Below, piece by piece: positions 17,295 to 26,644 of a DNA stretch of 64,000 nucleotides. The stretch's first letter is position 1. Every line of letters begins with the position of its first letter. This stretch comes from Nocardia arthritidis NBRC 100137 (GTDB taxonomy: Bacteria; Actinomycetota; Actinomycetes; Mycobacteriales; Mycobacteriaceae): contig NZ_BDBB01000005.1 of NCBI RefSeq assembly GCF_001612765.1, forward strand, positions 124,001-188,000, written 5' to 3'. The notes under the pieces were generated by a model. It was given only the letters and a program-made list of their open reading frames with translations, searched no databases and was not told where the DNA came from. Both the position numbers and the translations under genes were made by a program.

Positions 17295-17810
17295 ATGACA
17301 ACTGATGTGAGCACCCCGCTCAACGACATCGCCGACGCGACGGCCAGGGCCGTCGCGGACGACGCGGCGAACGCGCTGGTGGTGTTCCGTGCCTCCGGAA
17401 CCCCGGAGGGGACGGTGGGTAGCGCGATCACCCTCGGCAAGTACACCGTGCGCGTGGACGAACCGCCCGCGCTCGGCGGCGCGGACACCGCGCCCAATCC
17501 GGTGGAGGTGTATCTGGCGTCGCTCATCTCCTGTCAAGTGGTGACCTACCGGTTCTGGGCGCAGCGCCTCGGCATCACGATCGATGAATTGTCGGTGAGC
17601 GCCGAAGGCGATCTCGACGTACGCGGATTCTTCGGCTTGGATGACAACGTCCGCGCCGGGTTCCACGCGGTGCGGGTGACCGTTCGCATCAGTGGACCCG
17701 ACACCGAGCAGCGCTATGCCGAGCTCCAGCAGACCGTCGACGCGCACTGCCCTGTGCTGGATCTCACCACCGGGCGTACTCCGGTCGACACCACCCTGAT
17801 CACCGATTAG
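17295..17810 (+). CDS. OsmC/Ohr-family peroxiredoxin-like protein
   Basis: 171 residues from ATG 17295 (GTG 17289 also possible). It carries the two family cysteines: one in PVEVYLASLISCQVVTYRFW and one in VDAHCPVLD. The surrounding beta-alpha pattern is typical. OsmC proteins reduce organic hydroperoxides. It lies 49 bases upstream of metY on the same strand and may share its transcript; organic peroxide defence beside sulfur assimilation is plausible but unproven. Confidence 0.85.
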   Translation: MTTDVSTPLNDIADATARAVADDAANALVVFRASGTPEGTVGSAITLGKYTVRVDEPPALGGADTAPNPVEVYLASLISCQVVTYRFWAQRLGITIDELSVSAEGDLDVRGFFGLDDNVRAGFHAVRVTVRISGPDTEQRYAELQQTVDAHCPVLDLTTGRTPVDTTLITD

Positions 17811-17858
17811 CCGCCGCCCCACCCCGATCGACCACCCATCAGAAGGAGGACCTCCCCG

Positions 17859-19154
17859 ATGACCGAACCCGACCTGTCCCAGAACTGGAGCTTCGAGACG
17901 AAGCAGATCCACGTCGGACAGATTCCGGACGGCACGACCAACGCCCGCGCGCTGCCGATCTACCAGACCACCTCCTACACCTTCCGTGACACCGCGCACG
18001 CGGCGGCGCTGTTCGGTCTGGCCGAGCCCGGCAACATCTACACCCGGATCATGAACCCCACCCAGGACGCGGTGGAGCAGCGCATCGCCGCGCTGGAAGG
18101 CGGCGTCGCCGCCCTGCTGCTGGCCTCCGGGCAGGCCGCGGAGACCTTCGCGATCCTGAACATCGCCGGAGCGGGCGACCACATCGTGTCCAGTCCCCGG
18201 CTCTACGGCGGCACCTACAACCTCTTCCACTACTCGCTGCCCAAGCTCGGCATCGAGGTCTCCTTCGTCGACGATCCCGACGACCTCGAGCAGTGGAAGG
18301 CCGCCATCCGCCCGAATACCAAGGCGCTCTACGGCGAAACGATCTCCAACCCGCAGAATCACATCCTCGACATCCCGGGGATCGCGGGCATCGCTCACGA
18401 CAACGGCGTCCCGCTGATCGTGGACAACACCGTCGCCACTCCGTACCTGATCCAGCCGCTGGCCCACGGCGCCGACATCGTCGTGCACTCGGCCACCAAG
18501 TACCTCGGCGGACACGGCGCGGCCATCGCGGGCGTGATCGTGGACGGCGGCAAGTTCGACTGGACCGGTGGCCGGTTCCCCGGCTTCACCGAACCCGACC
18601 CGAGCTACCACGGTGTCGTGTACGCCGAACTCGGCGCGCCCGCCTACGCGCTCAAGGCGCGCGTGCAACTGCTGCGCGACCTCGGCGCGGCGGTCTCGCC
18701 GTTCAACGCGTTCCTGATCAGCCAGGGTCTCGAGACGCTGAGCCTGCGGATCGAGCGGCACGTGCAGAACGCACAGGCGGTGGCCGAATTCCTCACCACA
18801 CGTTCCGAAGTCACCTCGGTGTCCTACGCGGGCCTGCCGTCCTCCCCGTGGTACGAGCGCGGCCGCGCCCTCGCGCCGAAGGGCACCGGCGCAGTGATCG
18901 GCTTCGAGCTGGCAGGCGGCGTGGACGCGGGCAAGCGGTTCGTCGAGGCGCTGCGGCTGCACAGTCACGTCGCCAACATCGGTGACGTGCGCTCGCTGGT
19001 GATCCACCCGGCCTCCACCACCCACTCGCAGCTGACGCCGGAAGAGCAGCTGAACGCGGGCGTCACGCCCGGTCTGGTCCGGCTCGCGGTCGGCATCGAG
19101 GGGATCGACGACATCCTCGCCGACCTGCGCGCCGGATTCGCCGCAGCCTCCTGA
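17859..19154 (+). CDS. metY: O-acetylhomoserine sulfhydrylase (PLP enzyme)
   Basis: 431 residues with an AAGGAGGA ribosome-binding site. It is a Cys/Met-metabolism PLP enzyme: the N-terminus FETKQIHVGQ, YTRIMNPTQDAVEQRIAALEGG, the PLP-lysine motif HSATKYLGGHG, and the C-terminal VANIGDVRSLVIHPASTTHSQL. The long central insertion (VIVDGGKFDW ... FTEPDPSYHGVVY) identifies the MetY branch over MetB/MetZ. It makes homocysteine from O-acetylhomoserine and sulfide in the cytoplasm. Confidence 0.92.
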   Translation: MTEPDLSQNWSFETKQIHVGQIPDGTTNARALPIYQTTSYTFRDTAHAAALFGLAEPGNIYTRIMNPTQDAVEQRIAALEGGVAALLLASGQAAETFAILNIAGAGDHIVSSPRLYGGTYNLFHYSLPKLGIEVSFVDDPDDLEQWKAAIRPNTKALYGETISNPQNHILDIPGIAGIAHDNGVPLIVDNTVATPYLIQPLAHGADIVVHSATKYLGGHGAAIAGVIVDGGKFDWTGGRFPGFTEPDPSYHGVVYAELGAPAYALKARVQLLRDLGAAVSPFNAFLISQGLETLSLRIERHVQNAQAVAEFLTTRSEVTSVSYAGLPSSPWYERGRALAPKGTGAVIGFELAGGVDAGKRFVEALRLHSHVANIGDVRSLVIHPASTTHSQLTPEEQLNAGVTPGLVRLAVGIEGIDDILADLRAGFAAAS

Positions 19155-19161
19155 CACGGTG

Positions 19162-19188
19162 CGCCCCGGGGTGATCGGCCCCGGGGCG
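19162..19188. terminator. Hairpin terminator after metY
   Basis: CGCCCCGGGG pairs with CCCCGGGGCG around a 7-base loop, between convergent genes. Confidence 0.6.
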
Positions 19189-19203
19189 TCGGGTGACCTT
19201 TGG

Positions 19204-19704
19204 TCAGGCCGCGAGCGGCCCGACCGTGATCGCTCGCCCGTCGCGGGTGGTCACGGTAACCCGTGGTGTCTCGCTGCCGGTCGCGCGGATGACCGCGAAC
19301 GCGAGACCGTCTGCGCCGATCGGCACGACGCATTCCTCGAACGAGGACGTAACCGAAAGGGACACCGCGTCGTGGGCGGCTCGGCCGATCACCGCGAACC
19401 AACCCTCACCGAACTGGTCGGCGGTGGCCGACCGGAACCGGGTGCCGAGTCGTTGCAGCGCCTCCCAGGCCGGGGTGTGCTCGTGCCGAGGACCGGCCGG
19501 ACGGGGTACGCCGAACATCGTTCCGCGCGTCACCCACTGGTCGCCGTCGGGGTGGACGAACACGATATAGCGGCCCCGGTCGCCGTCGACAAGGACTGCG
19601 ACGATCTCCTCCCGGACGATGACACTGATCGAGGCGACGCTCGAGTCAGCGGCCGCGAGGGCATCGAGCGCCACGCTGACCGCTGGATGGTCCAGTGTGC
19701 CCAT
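19204..19704 (-). CDS. Uncharacterised 166-residue protein
   Basis: Starts at ATG 19704 (MGTLDHPAVSV), 23 bases after the stop of the secreted protein gene upstream. No signal or membrane segment is seen. It has alternating beta strands and ends in a conserved-looking RVTVTTRDGRAITV. The family was not recognised. It probably forms a two-gene unit with the gene at 19728. Confidence 0.65.
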   Translation of the reverse strand: MGTLDHPAVSVALDALAAADSSVASISVIVREEIVAVLVDGDRGRYIVFVHPDGDQWVTRGTMFGVPRPAGPRHEHTPAWEALQRLGTRFRSATADQFGEGWFAVIGRAAHDAVSLSVTSSFEECVVPIGADGLAFAVIRATGSETPRVTVTTRDGRAITVGPLAA

Positions 19705-19727
19705 CGGCTGTGCCCTTCCCTTTCGTG

Positions 19728-20168
19728 TCAGCAGATCGCGGAAATGGTGGCGCTGTTGTCGCCGCCGTCGTCCCACGTACCGGCGATCGCGGTCACCTCC
19801 ACCTGGGTATGGAACCCGTAGAGAATTCCCGCCGACGAGCACGACGCGGAGTACAACGCTTGCATGTCGGGGTCGGTGCTGGTGTCGATGCGTTCGGCGT
19901 GCTTGTACCACTTCCCGTCGGCAGCATCGTAACGCCACAGCTTCGTGGTGACGCTGCGCATCGCGGGCCGGCCGGTGCAGTGCACCTTGAACCCGTAGTT
20001 GATCGGGGCCATCGACCCGTGATCGGTCTTCCACGGCTCGATGGCGTGGAAGAAGCATACGATCTCGTCGTTCGCGGCGCGTACGGGTTCGGCGTCGGCG
20101 ATGGTTGCCGTGCCGAGCACCCACGCGCTGGTGAGCACGGTGACGCGGATCGCGACAGCAATGGTCAT
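19728..20168 (-). CDS. Small secreted protein
   Basis: 146 residues from ATG 20168, with GGGAGG 6 bases upstream. The Sec-type signal peptide (TIAVAIRVTVLTSAWVLGTATIADA) is followed by a mature domain of about 120 residues with four cysteines (CFFHAIE, VHCTGR, SCSS, final C). These could form two disulfides. Function unknown. Confidence 0.7.
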   Translation of the reverse strand: MTIAVAIRVTVLTSAWVLGTATIADAEPVRAANDEIVCFFHAIEPWKTDHGSMAPINYGFKVHCTGRPAMRSVTTKLWRYDAADGKWYKHAERIDTSTDPDMQALYSASCSSAGILYGFHTQVEVTAIAGTWDDGGDNSATISAIC

Positions 20169-20494
20169 GGTTCCTCCCGTTCCGGCGGTGTCCAGGTTCT
20201 CGAAAGCGTTTGTAGATCGTCTAGTCGTGTCTTCCGTTGCGCGCTGCTCGCCCACCCGCGCTACCTCCGTATCCGGGCCGGCCCGCAATGCCCGCAGACG
20301 TTTCGGTAGAAGCGACACCGTGCCACCGGAGTCTCCAGGATTGTCGTGGGCGCGTCCGCGAAAACCGTTGTCTGCCTAGCCATCGCGGTCACCGCCGGGC
20401 CACCGCATCCGGTCTACCCCGGTCACCGGAGCGAGGCTGATCAGGTATCGGAGGGGGATGTCGTGGCGGTCATCCACAATCGTCGCTCCCACCC
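20169..20494. other. Non-coding stretch
   Basis: No convincing gene, RNA or repeat is seen. It separates the secreted-protein unit from a regulator remnant and may contain decayed sequence belonging to that remnant. Confidence 0.5.
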
Positions 20495-20755
20495 ATGTGC
20501 ACGGGCCGGGCATGTGGCACCCCGAAGGAGCGCGCGGGTCATCACTACATCGACCTGTCGCGCGCCTACCTCCTGCATGGGGACCGCGCACGCGCCTTGA
20601 ATGCGCTGCTTACCGCGAAAGCGATTGCCCCGGCGCAGACTCGCTGGAATCCAATGGTGCACGAGACGGTGCGGGCGCTGGCTCGTGCGGAAGCACGCAG
20701 CGTCGACACCGTCCACGGATTCGCCGTATGGTGCGGGATTGCCGCGCGCTTGTGA
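20495..20755 (+). pseudogene. C-terminal remnant of an XRE/TPR transcriptional regulator
   Basis: The frame reads HHYIDLSRAYLLHGDRARA, then LLTAKAIAPAQTRWNPMVHE and VRALARAE. These are the distinctive C-terminal TPR repeats of the large Nocardia/Streptomyces XRE regulator family. The DNA-binding domain and central repeats are missing, and no continuation is seen upstream in any frame, so this is a truncated leftover. Confidence 0.6.
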
Positions 20756-20760
20756 CCCGG

Positions 20761-21075
20761 TCAGCCCGCCGCGGGCAGGCCCTTCGTATCGGCGGGCGAC
20801 AGGAACTCCACCCGGAACGAAGCGACGTAGTTCTCCCGCTGGCTCAGGAAGTGGCGCGTGTGTGGTTGCCGCTCGTGCTCCTCGAAGGCCGAACGATCGC
20901 GGTACACCTCGTAGAAGATCCGCGACAGCGGCTCACCCTCGACGGTATGCGTGGCGTACACCAGCGTCCCGGGTTCGAAGTCGGTTATCGCTCGAACGGT
21001 TTCCGCCACCAACTTGTCGAACTCGGCCGCCTTCCCGGCATCTTGCAGGTCGAACCTCACGACGAGCGCGAACAT
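20761..21075 (-). CDS. Antibiotic-biosynthesis-monooxygenase (ABM) family protein
   Basis: 104 residues of the ferredoxin-like ABM fold: MFALVVRFDLQDAGKAAEFD, an EPGTLVYATH core, FYEVYRDRSAFEEHE, and HTRHFLSQRENY. Family members include quinol monooxygenases and heme-degrading or growth-regulating enzymes, usually dimeric and cytoplasmic. No biosynthetic cluster surrounds it, so a general quinol or detoxification role is most likely. Confidence 0.8.
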   Translation of the reverse strand: MFALVVRFDLQDAGKAAEFDKLVAETVRAITDFEPGTLVYATHTVEGEPLSRIFYEVYRDRSAFEEHERQPHTRHFLSQRENYVASFRVEFLSPADTKGLPAAG

Positions 21076-21147
21076 GACCCCTCCTCCGCACAGTGCGCCC
21101 CGACCGGACGAGGATTCGGGACACGGCCACCGTACAGGCAGATGCGG

Positions 21148-21474
21148 CTATGCAACTGTAGAGCGGTCCACCCAGTCCGCGTACTCATCGGGGCACCATG
21201 CGATGGGCCGGCCGGTCAGCTCCGGGTTGTCCCAAGGGTGCAGGTCCCTGATCCTGGCGGCGAGCTTGTCCCGGGTGGTGTCGGAGGTTCGCAGCTCGAC
21301 GCGCCACTCCTGGCCTTCACCGGATTCGCCGAGGTGCCAGAACACCGACTTGATCGGGCCGGTGATGAACGCACCCGCCGCCAGCTTCTCCGTTACCGCG
21401 GCGCGAGCGATGGATTGGGCAGCGTCTTCGGTGGGGGTAGTGGTCGTTACGGTCCACTCACTCGGAGTTGCCAT
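21148..21474 (-). CDS. cutA: CutA1-type divalent-cation tolerance protein
   Basis: 108 residues. It begins TVTTTTPTEDAAQSIARAAVTEKLAAGAF, with ITGPIKSVFWHLGE and EWRVELRTSDTTRDKLAARI, then LHPWDNPELTGRPI and a final ADWVDRST. This is the CutA fold, a trimeric copper/divalent-cation tolerance protein. The usual Cys in the first loop (ACVQI) is replaced by Gly-Ala here. Confidence 0.8.
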   Translation of the reverse strand: MATPSEWTVTTTTPTEDAAQSIARAAVTEKLAAGAFITGPIKSVFWHLGESGEGQEWRVELRTSDTTRDKLAARIRDLHPWDNPELTGRPIAWCPDEYADWVDRSTVA

Positions 21475-21839
21475 TTCGACAGACTAGGGGACAAGCGCGC
21501 CACGGACCGGCCGCAGTCTCCTGACGCGTTGTCCCGGAGCGATCGCCCCCCGGGGCACTCCGGCTGTCCGCGATGCGGACCGGAAGCCTTGCAGCGGGGC
21601 GCGAACCCGTTTCCCCGCCGGTTTTCCTGATTTCCGTCAGTAATTGGACCGCAATCGCGAACGTCAACGGTTGCCGTACGGCGCCACCGATATTCGATAC
21701 CGTCGCACGGATTCGATTCGGCGCGTGCGCGGTTCCTCGCTATCAGAAAAGAAATCCAACTTTCGCGCATCCGTAAGGCTTTCTGAACCGAACTAGAAAG
21801 GTAGGTATATGTCCTCTTGAGAATGAGGTGGGTAAGTCC
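21475..21839. other. Non-coding stretch upstream of the exported protein gene
   Basis: The AT-richer part (21640-21839) probably carries the promoter of the gene starting at 21840. A TATATG-like -10 lies near 21810. Nothing else is evident. Confidence 0.4.
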
Positions 21840-22658
21840 ATGGGCATAGCAGTACCCGAAACTCCAGCACACCCCTTCTTACGCCGCGCCGCCACTCTGG
21901 TCGTCGCGGGCGCCATCCCGTTGTCCGTGGTCGGCGCCGCCACCGCCACCGCCGATCCGCTGCTGCCGGAGATCTCCCTCCAGCTCCCGTTCGCTCCGGC
22001 GCCCGCCGTCGGCGTCGTCACCCCGGCGGCGGATCCCGCGGACCCCGGAGCCCTTCCCGCCGAGGCTGTTCCACCCGCGCCTCCGGTTTCGGCAGGCCGC
22101 AACGACCTGAGCGTCAACCGGCCGATGCCGGATCCCAACGTGCTCGCACCCATCGAACCGCAGCGGCTGCACCTGCCCAACCCCGCCGCTCCGGCTCCCG
22201 CGGTCGCGCCGATCGAGGCGCCTCCCGGCACACTGCGCGTCGGTTCGGTGGTGATCGGCCGGCCGGACTTCTTGACTCCCGAGCAGGGCAAGATGTTCAA
22301 CGACGCGATCGCGGGCCCGGAAGCGAGCATCGCGCAAACCCTGGATTCGGCAGGCTTCGAGCCGTCGCGCTCCGACGCCATCGCCGCCGACATCCTCGGT
22401 TCCACCGCCATCGGCGCCTCGGTGGGCAGCATGGTGGCCTCGCCGGTCGCCTCGATCGGCGCGGTCATCGGGGCTGTCTGCGGCGCCATCGCGGGCCTGC
22501 CGATGTTCCCGACCGGGACGGTAGCGGTCATGGCCTTCGGCGCCGCCATCGGGTACGGGTTCGTCGCGTCCCCGGCCATCGCCGTCGGCGCGGCTGTCGG
22601 CGCGGGTGTCGGTGTGCTTCAAGGGCTTCTCACGCCGCCTACGGTTCCGGCCTCGTAA
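21840..22658 (+). CDS. Exported protein with glycine/alanine-rich hydrophobic C-terminus
   Basis: About 272 residues from ATG 21840 (in-frame GTG at 21828 possible). The N-terminal signal is FLRRAATLVVAGAIPLSVVG...ATA. A proline/alanine-rich linker follows, then a region SVVIGRPDFLTPEQGKMFNDAI and several small-residue hydrophobic segments rich in Gly/Ala (GSMVASPVASIGAVIGAV, AVMAFGAAIGYGFV, AIAVGAAVGAGVGVL). The latter resemble glycine-zipper membrane segments. It is of a kind often found in Nocardia but unnamed; a cell-envelope location is likely. Confidence 0.75.
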   Translation: MGIAVPETPAHPFLRRAATLVVAGAIPLSVVGAATATADPLLPEISLQLPFAPAPAVGVVTPAADPADPGALPAEAVPPAPPVSAGRNDLSVNRPMPDPNVLAPIEPQRLHLPNPAAPAPAVAPIEAPPGTLRVGSVVIGRPDFLTPEQGKMFNDAIAGPEASIAQTLDSAGFEPSRSDAIAADILGSTAIGASVGSMVASPVASIGAVIGAVCGAIAGLPMFPTGTVAVMAFGAAIGYGFVASPAIAVGAAVGAGVGVLQGLLTPPTVPAS

Positions 22659-22732
22659 ATTCGCTTTGCCGGCGGCTCCCGCACCGCAACGCACCGCGCG
22701 GACTCGTCGATTTCCACTGCGAACGTTTTCGC

Positions 22733-22758
22733 GAAGACCCGGTTTCGACCGGGTCTTC
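22733..22758. terminator. Hairpin terminator
   Basis: GAAGACCCGG pairs perfectly with CCGGGTCTTC around a TTTCGA loop, 75 bases after the exported protein gene. Confidence 0.65.
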
Positions 22759-22861
22759 TGCTTTGCGAGGAATTCCGGATGTTTGGCCGCGCTCTATCGG
22801 GCTACTGCGCAAAAGACCGGCTGAAGATGGTCGGCCGGTCTCTTCACAAGGAGGTTGTGAC

Positions 22862-23035
22862 ATGAGCACAGTCGACAAGGCGAAGAACAAAGCCGATAAA
22901 GTCGCTGGTCAGGCCAAAGAAAAGGTCGGCGAGGCGACGGGCGACCGGGGGAAGCGCGACGAAGGCCGCACCGACAAGGTCAAGTCCGACCTGAAGGACG
23001 CAGGCGAAAAGGTCAAGGACGCCTTCAAGCACTGA
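22862..23035 (+). CDS. CsbD-family stress protein
   Basis: 57 residues from ATG 22862 with AAGGAGG 8 bases upstream. The sequence is lysine/glycine-rich and helical: KNKADKVAGQAKEKVGEATG, DEGRTDKVKSDLKDAGEKVKDAF. This is the CsbD-like family, typically induced by general stress (in Bacillus under sigma B). SigF lies only 3 kb away, but no SigF-type promoter could be confirmed by eye. Confidence 0.85.
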   Translation: MSTVDKAKNKADKVAGQAKEKVGEATGDRGKRDEGRTDKVKSDLKDAGEKVKDAFKH

Positions 23036-23135
23036 CCACCGGGGGAACGGCGTTGCGGGAGGTGGTCCCCAGCGCCGCGCATGGTCGGAGCGACGGCAGA
23101 GATACGCCTTCCCGAGCGGATGGCCGCACGAGCGG

Positions 23136-25241
23136 TCATCCGCTTTTCTCTGTGCCTTCCGCGTCCTGCGCCGAATCGGCAGCGTCGTCCCCCTCGACGA
23201 GCCGCAGTTCGCTCGGCCACCAGAGCTTGCGCCCGATCAGGGCGAACAGCGCCGGGATCACCACCGTGCGCACGACGAACGTGTCGAGCAGGATGCCGAG
23301 GCCCACCACGATGCCGACCTGGGTGAGCGTGATCAGCGGGAGCACGCCGAGCACGCAGAACACCGCGGCAAGCACGATGCCCGCACTGGTGATCACCGCG
23401 CCGGTCACCGACACCGCCCGCACCATGCCGCGCGTGGTGCCGTACCGCGGCGTCTCCTCCCGCGCCCTGGTCACCAGGAAGATCGTGTAGTCGACGCCGA
23501 GGGCGACGAGGAACAGGAACGCGAACAGCGGCACGCTGATGTCCAGCGCCGGGAATCCGAACACGTGCTCGCTCATCCAGCTGCCCAGACCCAGCGCGGC
23601 CAGCGCGCTCAGCACCGTGACCGCGACCAGCAGCAGCGCGGCGGGCACCGCGCGCAGCAGCGCGAGCAGCACCACGAGCACGACGACGAGGATGAGCGGG
23701 ATGACCACCTTGCGGTCCCGGCTCGCGGCGGTCTGCACGTCCAGCGCCTGCGCGTCGGTGCCGCCGACCAGCGCGTCGGCTCCGGGCACCTGCGCGCCCG
23801 ACGCGCGCAGCGCCTCGATCGTGTCGAAGGCGCGTGCGGAAGACGGTGGCGCGTCGATCACCACCGACCACCGGGTCAGTCCGGTCGGGGAGTTCCCCGT
23901 CCGCGACGCCGACACCACGCCCTCGGTGCGGCGCAACGCCTCATCGATCCGCTCCGCCGCATCGCTGCGCGCGAGGACGATCGCGGGATCGGAAGCCCCG
24001 GACGGGAAATGCCGCGCGAGGGCGTCGAATCCCTCCACCGACTCCGCGCGGACCCGGAACTGCTCGATCTGCGAGAGCCCCACCTGCGTCGACAGCAATC
24101 CCGTCGCGCAGACCGCGAGCACCGCGATCGCACTGCCCGCGACCAGCGCGGGCCTGCGCACCACCCGCGCGGCGATCGCGTGCCAGACGCCCTCCTCCGC
24201 CGTGTCGCGGTCGTCTGCCTGCGGCACGAAGGGCCAGAACACCTTGCGCCCGCACAACGCGAGCGCGGCGGGCAGCGCGAGCAGGACGAACACCACCGCC
24301 ACCAGCAATCCGAGCGCGGCCATCACACCGAGACTGCGTGTGCTCGGCACCGAGGCGAGCAGCAGCACGAGCAGCGCGGCGACGACCGTCACGTTGCTGG
24401 CCAGGACCGCGGGCCCGGCGCGCCGCACCGCCTGCCGCAACGCCGCGCGGTGGTCGGATTCCCGGTGCAGTTCGTCGCGATAGCGCGATACCAGCAACAG
24501 CGCGTAGTTGGTGCCCGCGCCGAACACCAGCACGCTCGTCACACCGGAGGTCGAACCGTCGAAGGTCAGATCGGTCAGGCGCGCCAGCGCGGTTCCCGCG
24601 CCGGTGGCCACCCGGTCGGCCGCACCGACCACCGCGAGCGGCAGCAGCCACAGCACCGGGGAGCGATACGTCGCGATCAGCAGCACCGCGACGACCACCG
24701 CGGTCACCGCCAGCAGCGTGACGTTCGCGCCGGAGAACGAGTCGGCGATGTCGGCGCCGAAGGCCGGACCACCGGTGACCTGGAGAGCGAGCCCATCGGG
24801 CAAGCCGTCCCGCGCGGCGGAACGGATCTCTTGAACGCGGTCGGTCAGCGCGAATCCGTTCAGGTCGGCGTTCACCGGAACCTGCCCGATCGCCGCTTTC
24901 CGGTCCGGCGCGGCGAGCAGGTCGCCCGGACCGGGCGGGCGTCCCGACGCGCGGGTCACCGCCGCGGCGGTGGCGTTGCGGTCGTCGTCGGTCAGTTCGC
25001 CGTCGTCGGCACGTGTGACGACGACGATGGCCGCGGCCGTCCCGGCGTCCGGGAACTCCGCCAGCGCCTGTTCGACGTGCGCCGACTCCGCCGAGGACGG
25101 CAGCGCGGTCGGGGCCTGCCCGGCGGACTCGTTCTCACCCACCGCGCCGATCAGGCCTACCGATGCCGCGGCGAGCACCACGAGCAGCACCCACGAGGTC
25201 CGGGCGGTCACCACCGACGCATAGCGATCCCAAGCGCTCAC
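23136..25241 (-). CDS. MMPL-family (RND) transporter
   Basis: 701 residues from GTG 25241. Two repeats of one N-terminal helix plus a periplasmic domain and five helices: LLVVLAAASVGLIGA; the first helical bundle holds VLLIATYRSPVLWLLPLAVVG and VLVFGAGTNYALLLVSRYRDEL. The second bundle holds LLALLRAVPAALLLVAV and FLFLVALGVDYTIFLVTRAREE, with the paired Asp-Tyr motifs of MMPL proteins. It is shorter than lipid-exporting MmpL3-type proteins. The divergent MarR gene suggests ligand-induced expression of a drug or lipid exporter. Confidence 0.88.
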   Translation of the reverse strand: MSAWDRYASVVTARTSWVLLVVLAAASVGLIGAVGENESAGQAPTALPSSAESAHVEQALAEFPDAGTAAAIVVVTRADDGELTDDDRNATAAAVTRASGRPPGPGDLLAAPDRKAAIGQVPVNADLNGFALTDRVQEIRSAARDGLPDGLALQVTGGPAFGADIADSFSGANVTLLAVTAVVVAVLLIATYRSPVLWLLPLAVVGAADRVATGAGTALARLTDLTFDGSTSGVTSVLVFGAGTNYALLLVSRYRDELHRESDHRAALRQAVRRAGPAVLASNVTVVAALLVLLLASVPSTRSLGVMAALGLLVAVVFVLLALPAALALCGRKVFWPFVPQADDRDTAEEGVWHAIAARVVRRPALVAGSAIAVLAVCATGLLSTQVGLSQIEQFRVRAESVEGFDALARHFPSGASDPAIVLARSDAAERIDEALRRTEGVVSASRTGNSPTGLTRWSVVIDAPPSSARAFDTIEALRASGAQVPGADALVGGTDAQALDVQTAASRDRKVVIPLILVVVLVVLLALLRAVPAALLLVAVTVLSALAALGLGSWMSEHVFGFPALDISVPLFAFLFLVALGVDYTIFLVTRAREETPRYGTTRGMVRAVSVTGAVITSAGIVLAAVFCVLGVLPLITLTQVGIVVGLGILLDTFVVRTVVIPALFALIGRKLWWPSELRLVEGDDAADSAQDAEGTEKSG

Positions 25242-25253
25242 CCCGCAACTCTC

Positions 25254-25264
25254 TCAGAAACTGA
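25254..25264. promoter_or_regulatory. Candidate MarR operator
   Basis: The inverted repeat TCAGAAACTGA lies in the 68-base spacer between the MMPL and MarR genes, next to AATATT. It is a weak but well-placed palindrome. Confidence 0.3.
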
Positions 25265-25309
25265 AATATTAAGCAATCGAGACATCTGCTGAACTACGCT
25301 GACCCCCGT

Positions 25310-25822
25310 GTGGAAAAGGATGCGCCGTTGACCCCTGAGCCGAACGCGGACCGGCCGGACCGTACTGGATTGGAAGCCGGCATCGCCGCCGACATCCGCG
25401 CCCTCACCGCGATCTCCGAGCAGATCGGCCAGGTCTTCGCGCGGACACACCAACTGCGCGCCAACGACTTTCGCGCACTGATGCACGTCGCGACCGCGGA
25501 GATCGAGGGCGCGCCGCTCACCGCGGGCGGGCTCGGCAAGCTGATGGGAATCTCCTCATCAGCGGTGACCTACCTGGTCGAGCGCATGATCGACTCCGGC
25601 CATCTGCGCCGCGTCGCCGACCCGACCGACCGCAGGCGAGTCATCCTGCACTACGACGAGCACGGCATGGATGTCGCCCGCGGCTTCTTCACCCCGCTCG
25701 GGCGGCAGACCCGCGCCGCGATGGCCGAACTGCCCGACGCGGACCTGGCCGGCGCGCACCGCGTCCTGCTCGCCGTGGTCCAGGCGATGCGCGAGTACCA
25801 CGGCGAGCTGACCGGCGAGTGA
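25310..25822 (+). CDS. MarR-family transcriptional regulator
   Basis: 170 residues from GTG 25310. Winged helix: LTAGGLGKLMGISSSAVTYLVERMIDSGHLRRVADPTDRRRVILHYDEHG is interpreted as the MarR recognition helix and wing (DRR signature). Flanking helices form the dimer domain. It diverges from the MMPL transporter by 68 bases and probably represses it and itself. Confidence 0.85.
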   Translation: MEKDAPLTPEPNADRPDRTGLEAGIAADIRALTAISEQIGQVFARTHQLRANDFRALMHVATAEIEGAPLTAGGLGKLMGISSSAVTYLVERMIDSGHLRRVADPTDRRRVILHYDEHGMDVARGFFTPLGRQTRAAMAELPDADLAGAHRVLLAVVQAMREYHGELTGE

Positions 25823-25834
25823 ACGCCGCGCGCG

Positions 25835-26644
25835 TCAGTCGCGCAGAGCCTGCTCGCGCAGCGATTTCAAAGTCTTCGACAGAATTCGCGAGACCTGCAT
25901 CTGCGAACAGCCGATCCGCTGGGCGATCTGCTCCTGGGACATCGAGTCGAAGAAGCGCATCACCAGCACCTGCTTCTCGCGCTCCGGCAACGCCGCCAGC
26001 AGCGGCTTCACCGCCAGATAGTTCTCCACGGTGCCGAAGTCCGGATCCTCGGCGCCGAGCGAGTCCAGCAGCGAGGGGCCGCCGGATTCCGAATCGTCGG
26101 TGTCGGAGGTTGCATCGATCGAGGACGTCTGGTAGGCGTTGCGGGCGATGAGCGCCTGGGTAACCTCGTTCAGGTCGGCGCCCAGTTCCTCGGCGATCTC
26201 CCGTGCCCGCGGCATCCGGCCCAGCCGCTGCGACAGGATCTCCACCGTGGGACCGATGGTGGACTGGATCTCCTTGAGCCGTCGCGGGACTCGCACCGAC
26301 CAGGCGTAGTCGCGGAAATGCCTGCGCACTTCGCCCATGATCGTCGGCACCGCGAACGACAGGAAGGTCGCGCCGTGGCCCGGATCGAAGCGGTCGACGG
26401 CGGCGAGCATGCCCACCCGTGCGATCTGCAGCAGGTCCTCGAAGCTCTCGCCGCGCCCGCTGAACTTGCGTGCGATGTGTTCGGCCAGCGGCAGGCAGCG
26501 CTCGATCAGCTCGGCGCGCACGGCCTCCCGGCGCGGATCGTCCGGGGCCAGCGCGGCCAGTTCGGCGAAGAGCGGCTCGATATTGTCGTAGCTGTCTCCG
26601 CGCGATTTGCGCTTGGCACCGGCCTGATTCGACTCGCTACGCAT
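25835..26644 (-). CDS. sigF: Stress-response sigma factor SigF/SigB
   Basis: 269 residues. Region 2 is visible as CLPLAEHIARKFSGRGESFE, DLLQIARVGMLAAVDRFDP, TFLSFAVPTIMGEVRRHFRD; region 3 as VRVPRRLKEI; region 4 as LPEREKQVLVMRFFDSMSQE, QIAQRIGCSQMQVSRIL. This is a group 3 (SigB/SigF/SigG-like) sigma factor. Its start overlaps the anti-sigma gene by 8 bases, so the pair is translationally coupled. Confidence 0.92.
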   Translation of the reverse strand: MRSESNQAGAKRKSRGDSYDNIEPLFAELAALAPDDPRREAVRAELIERCLPLAEHIARKFSGRGESFEDLLQIARVGMLAAVDRFDPGHGATFLSFAVPTIMGEVRRHFRDYAWSVRVPRRLKEIQSTIGPTVEILSQRLGRMPRAREIAEELGADLNEVTQALIARNAYQTSSIDATSDTDDSESGGPSLLDSLGAEDPDFGTVENYLAVKPLLAALPEREKQVLVMRFFDSMSQEQIAQRIGCSQMQVSRILSKTLKSLREQALRD